A DNA stretch of 8,798 nt from Myxococcota bacterium (lineage in GTDB: Bacteria; Myxococcota; Polyangia; GCA-2747355; JAKLHH01). Of this stretch, positions 6,287-8,798 are shown in pieces. Both the position numbers and the translations under genes were made by a program. The notes under the pieces are model-generated. The model did not search any database and was not told the origin of the DNA. It worked only from the letters and a program-made list of their open reading frames with translations. The first letter of the stretch is position 1. Every line of letters begins with the position of its first letter. The stretch lies in the NCBI GenBank assembly GCA_022710245.1, contig JAKLHH010000246.1:1-8798 (forward strand). Reading direction: 5' to 3'.

Positions 6287-7759
6287 TCAGGGCTTGCCGG
6301 CGAGGCTCTTCTCGAGGAAGCGACGGATGCGGGTGTCCGACTCTCGCGCCGCGCGCGCAGTGCCGGCGGGCGTGCCGCCCAGCGCCATCCACATCTTGTA
6401 GTCCGTCATGTAGTACTTGTCCGAGCCCGTGGTGGGGATGCCGGGCGTGCCGAGGCTGTGGCCGGCCTCGGGGTAGCACTGGAAGTCGTCGGCGTGGGTC
6501 GCCTGGTGGCCGGTCGACTTCAGCCGGTCGAAGGCCACCGCGGCCAGCGTGCACGAGGCCCAGAGCTGATCATCGGCGCCGGCGAGCAGCAGGACTGGCC
6601 CGTTCGTCTTCTCCACCCGGATGGTCGCCGCGTCGAGCGCGTCTGGCGAGGCCGCCTTCACGTCGCCCAGGAACATCGGTGCCTCGATGAAGATCTTCTG
6701 CCCGCTGGCGTCGGTGGTCACCGTGGGCATGACGCCGGACTGGGGGACGTACGGCAGCTCCTTGCCCCCCTGGGTCCAGGCGGAGGGGAGCGGGTCCGCG
6801 GCGATGGCGGCAGCCCAGATGAGGCCGCTCGGCACCGTGGCCACCACCGCCTTCACGTCGGCGTAGCTGGCCCCCAGCAGGAGCGCGAGCTCACCGCCGC
6901 GCGAGCCGCCCATCACGCCGACGCGGGCGGGGTCCACCTCGGGGCGCTGCTTGAGCCACGCGAGCGCGGTGGCGAAGTACTCGAGGGGGATCTTGGAGAG
7001 CTGCTGCGGCAGGCCCGGCTCGCCGAAGTAGGCGAGGCCGAGGCACGAGTAGCCGAGCGACGCATAGTAGGTGGCGAGCAGCTGCCCGCTCTGCAGGCCG
7101 CCCTCGGAGCCGCCGAAGGCGAGCAGCGCCGGACGCGCCGCTGCCCCCTTCGGGGCCACGAAGATGCCCACCAGCCCCTGCTCCTTCACCTGCACCACCG
7201 TGGCGCCGTCAGGCGCCCAGTAGCGATCGAGCGTGGCCGCGGCGAGCTGCTTGCCCCCGGCCTCGGCGGTGAAGGCGATGGGGTAGTCCGCGAGCCCGAC
7301 CGCGTCGCTCCGCTTCACCGCCGACCAGAAGAGGCCGTCCGCGTCGACGCCGCTGTAGCTGCCGGAGAGCGGCGCGGTGGTGGAGAGGTCGAGCGTGCCG
7401 TCGGCCGTGGCGCGGAAGGTGGCGGCGGCCCGGTAGGGGCCCGTGCTCGCGCTGACCGTGACCTCCCCTGGCGGGAGGCCGCGCAGCCGCACGGCGACCT
7501 CGTCGCCCCAGAAGCTGCGCTTGGTGGCGGTCCAGGGCGCCTCGGGCGAGCTCCGCGTGTAGAAGAGGAGCTCAGGGACGAGGGGGTGGAGGTCAGGCGC
7601 CGGGCCCGCGTCGGCGCGCGGGGTGAGGTCCGCGGCGCCGAGCTCCGGCGTGCTGTCGACGCTGCTGGCTGGCGCCTCGGTGCACGCGGGCGCCAGCGCG
7701 AGGGCGGCGAGGAGGACGAGGGTCCTGACGGGGGTGCTCTTGCGGTCTCTGCTCTCCAT
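6287..7759 (-). CDS. Predicted lipoprotein of the acyl-CoA thioesterase / bile acid-CoA:amino acid N-acyltransferase (BAAT) family
   Basis: 490 residues. ATG 7759 is supported by AGGAG seven bases upstream. A basic start and hydrophobic core (residues 12-25) end at C26 in LALAPAC. This is an imperfect lipobox (Pro at -2), suggesting a lipid-anchored envelope protein. An Ala/Pro/Asp/Ser-rich linker (27-60) follows. Residues about 63-165 resemble the beta-sandwich N-terminal domain of the family, with FWGDEVAVRLRGLPPGEVTVSA and later GLFWSAVKRSD. Residues about 185-490 are an alpha/beta hydrolase. It shows LLAFGGSEGGL, nucleophile motif MGGSRGGELALLLGAS (S286), LLLAGADDQLWAS (D396/D397) and PEAGHSLG (H434), which together make a Ser-Asp-His triad. 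Animal BAAT uses Cys for acyl transfer, while the thioesterases use Ser, so hydrolysis is more likely. It faces the MocR-type regulator across a shared control region and may be its target. The physiological substrate is uncertain, because acyl-CoA is not expected outside the cytoplasm. Confidence 0.87.
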   Translation of the reverse strand: MESRDRKSTPVRTLVLLAALALAPACTEAPASSVDSTPELGAADLTPRADAGPAPDLHPLVPELLFYTRSSPEAPWTATKRSFWGDEVAVRLRGLPPGEVTVSASTGPYRAAATFRATADGTLDLSTTAPLSGSYSGVDADGLFWSAVKRSDAVGLADYPIAFTAEAGGKQLAAATLDRYWAPDGATVVQVKEQGLVGIFVAPKGAAARPALLAFGGSEGGLQSGQLLATYYASLGYSCLGLAYFGEPGLPQQLSKIPLEYFATALAWLKQRPEVDPARVGVMGGSRGGELALLLGASYADVKAVVATVPSGLIWAAAIAADPLPSAWTQGGKELPYVPQSGVMPTVTTDASGQKIFIEAPMFLGDVKAASPDALDAATIRVEKTNGPVLLLAGADDQLWASCTLAAVAFDRLKSTGHQATHADDFQCYPEAGHSLGTPGIPTTGSDKYYMTDYKMWMALGGTPAGTARAARESDTRIRRFLEKSLAGKP

Positions 7760-7815
7760 GGCGACGCTCCTGGACGCGTGCCCGACGCCGCTGCCAGCTC
7801 CCTCTGTACTCCATG

Positions 7816-7839
7816 GCTGGCCCTTGTAAAAGGGCCAGC
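7816..7839. repeat. Perfect 10-bp inverted repeat, candidate operator
   Basis: GCTGGCCCTT (7816-7825) and AAGGGCCAGC (7830-7839) are exact reverse complements around GTAA. The site lies next to the A+T-rich promoter core between two divergent genes, one of which encodes a DNA-binding regulator. A regulator operator is more likely than a terminator, since no gene upstream reads into it on the plus strand and no T-run follows on the minus strand. Confidence 0.6.
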
Positions 7840-7860
7840 TTATAGATATTCATTGGGCCA
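7832..7860. repeat. Direct repeat of GGGCCA, 23-bp period
   Basis: GGGCCA at 7832-7837, the right half of the palindrome, recurs at 7855-7860 with a 17-base spacer. MocR-type regulators are known to bind repeated half-sites near promoters, so this extra copy could be part of the same binding region. Six bases alone can recur by chance. Confidence 0.35.
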
Positions 7861-7950
7861 CCTTGGCTCGCTTCGAATTGTTGGTCGCGGCAGCTTCGCT
7901 CGACCGTCCGACCTGGGCGGCGCCGCTCCAATTCGCCTGCTCGCCTCCTG

Positions 7951-7956
7951 CGGAGG
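7951..7956 (+). promoter_or_regulatory. Ribosome binding site of the MocR-type regulator gene
   Basis: CGGAGG is followed by seven bases and then ATG 7964, ideal spacing. It fixes the start immediately before the GntR domain. Confidence 0.65.
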
Positions 7957-7963
7957 CTCTGCG

Positions 7964-8798
7964 ATGAGGGGCGAGCTCAGCCTCAGCCTCGACCCGGCGT
8001 CACGAGCCCCCCTCGTCGCCCAGATCGCCAGCGCCGTCACCGCCGAGATCCGGCAGGGCCGCCTGCCGCCGGGCGCGGCGCTCCCCGGGAGCCGCACGCT
8101 GGCGAGGTCGCTCGGGCTCAGCCGCAACACGGTCTTCGCCGCCTACGAGGAGCTGGCGGCGGAGGGCTGGATCACCACCACGCCGGCCCGGGGGACCTTC
8201 GTCTCCGAGCAGCTCCCGGCCGCCCTCCCCCTGCAGCCCGGCGCTGCCCGCGAGCGGCGGGCACGCCTCGGCTTCGAGCTGACACCGCGGCCCCCGGGGC
8301 GGCAGCTGGCGCGCCTGGCGCCGGAGGTCCTGCTCTGGGACTTCGGCGTGCCGGATGTCCGCCTGGCGCCCGCGCTGGAGCTCGCCCGCGCGTTCCGCCG
8401 CACGCTGCGGCAGCAGGCGCAGGCGGTGCTCGAGTACGACCGCTACAGCTCGGAGCAGCTGCCCCGCCTGGAGACCGCGCTCGCCTCGATGCTCGCGCTC
8501 ACCCGCGGCCTCCAGGTGACGCCCGCCGACCTGATGGTCACGCGCGGCAGCCAGATGGCGCTCTACCTCATCGCCCGCACGCTGATCAGACCCGGCGACC
8601 TCGTCGCGGTGGAGGACCCGGGGTACTTCGCCGCCTGGGACGTCTTCAGCGCGGCGGGTGCGCGCCTCCTGCCGATCCCGGTGGACGGCTCGGGGCTGCG
8701 GGTCGACCTGCTCCGCGAGCAGCTGCGGCGGCGAGCGGTGCGGGCCGTCTTCCTCACGCCGCACCACCAGTTCCCCACCACGGTGATGCTCTCCGCCG
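7964..8798 (+). CDS. MocR-type transcriptional regulator: GntR winged helix plus aminotransferase-fold domain (3' end outside window)
   Basis: 278 residues are visible; the rest lies beyond the window. ATG 7964 has a good ribosome site. Residues about 12-81 form a GntR-type winged helix-turn-helix: PLVAQIASAVTAEIRQGRL, LPGSRTLARSLGLSRNTV (recognition region near 49-60), and YEELAAEGWITTTPARGTFV. From about residue 115 the protein follows the class I aminotransferase fold of MocR proteins. It has LWDFGVPDVRLAP, YDRYSSEQLPRLETALA, VTRGSQMALYLIARTLIRPGD, VEDPGYFAAWDVFSAAGA, and FLTPHHQFPTTVML at the end. The PLP-binding lysine would lie further on and cannot be checked. Such proteins sense pyridoxal phosphate, often with an amino-group ligand, and control vitamin B6, GABA, taurine or related genes. 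The segment PHHQFPTT resembles the common MocR PsHQyPtG/PHHQyPTT motif. It is divergent from the BAAT lipoprotein gene, its most likely nearby target. The effector is unknown. Confidence 0.9.
   Translation, partial: MRGELSLSLDPASRAPLVAQIASAVTAEIRQGRLPPGAALPGSRTLARSLGLSRNTVFAAYEELAAEGWITTTPARGTFVSEQLPAALPLQPGAARERRARLGFELTPRPPGRQLARLAPEVLLWDFGVPDVRLAPALELARAFRRTLRQQAQAVLEYDRYSSEQLPRLETALASMLALTRGLQVTPADLMVTRGSQMALYLIARTLIRPGDLVAVEDPGYFAAWDVFSAAGARLLPIPVDGSGLRVDLLREQLRRRAVRAVFLTPHHQFPTTVMLSA

Larger units (their letters stand above)
7760..7963. promoter_or_regulatory. Divergent control region between the BAAT lipoprotein and MocR-type regulator genes
   Basis: A 204-base gap containing the most A+T-rich stretch of the window (about 7824-7854). 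On the plus strand TTGTAA (7824-7829) and TATTCA (7847-7852), 17 bases apart, could form a weak promoter for the regulator. On the minus strand TATAAG (7844-7839) or TATCTA (7848-7843) could be the -10 for the BAAT gene, with no good -35. The palindrome at 7816-7839 overlaps these elements. I see no RNA gene or convincing small coding sequence here. Confidence 0.5.

Noticed and set aside
3765..6554. A 929-codon open frame on the minus strand across the sulfatase-fold gene and the end of the BAAT gene
   Set aside because: Its translation is an Arg/Pro/Ala-rich low-complexity string with no motif. It overlaps a frame with clear membrane helices and catalytic motifs. High GC content removes stop codons from shadow frames.
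7816..7839. The palindrome as a Rho-independent terminator
   Set aside because: No gene transcribed toward it on either strand ends there, and a proper T-run is missing. Its place between divergent promoters fits an operator better.
7593..7931. Small minus-strand frame (including MNIYKLALLQGPAMEYRGSW) as a leader peptide or gene
   Set aside because: It is out of frame with the BAAT gene, has no ribosome site at either ATG, and runs on into the BAAT coding region as Arg-rich low-complexity sequence.

Overview
The window is very GC-rich DNA. It has dense third-position G/C genes, GTG and ATG starts, and A+T confined to short promoter patches. Several features point to a myxobacterium or a related lineage of the former Deltaproteobacteria. 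These are a MopE-type acidic metal-binding motif inside a membrane sulfatase-fold protein, a BAAT-family lipoprotein with an Ala/Pro/Asp-rich linker, and the overall codon style. This is an inference; there is no rRNA or marker gene to settle it.

Layout: (1) 1-1130, minus, cut by the window start: a two-domain protein with an N-terminal dihydroneopterin aldolase (FolB-fold) domain joined to a thioredoxin-reductase-like FAD/NAD(P)H oxidoreductase that lacks the CxxC motif at the expected place. (2) 1131-1251: a divergent promoter region. (3) 1252-2712, plus: a membrane alkaline-phosphatase-superfamily enzyme with its catalytic domain first and about five C-terminal helices. (4) 2816-4024, plus: a single-domain (p)ppGpp synthetase (RelA/SpoT synthetase fold) with a long C-terminal extension. 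(5) 4046-6199, minus, convergent with (4): a polytopic membrane protein carrying a MopE motif, a polyproline linker and a sulfatase-fold domain with Thr at the nucleophile position. (6) 6287-7759, minus: a predicted lipoprotein of the acyl-CoA thioesterase/BAAT family. (7) 7760-7963: a comparatively A+T-rich divergent control region with a perfect 10-bp inverted repeat. (8) 7964-8798, plus, cut by the window end: a MocR-type GntR/aminotransferase regulator.

How the parts may relate: two membrane alkaline-phosphatase-superfamily enzymes of different subfamilies flank an alarmone synthetase. This could mean an envelope-modification function next to a stress signal, but the evidence is only proximity. 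The clearest regulatory pair is the MocR gene with the divergent BAAT lipoprotein gene, which share one intergenic region with a strong palindrome and an additional half-site. No mobile element, tRNA, rRNA or CRISPR array was seen, and no gene-free stretch exceeds about 205 bases.
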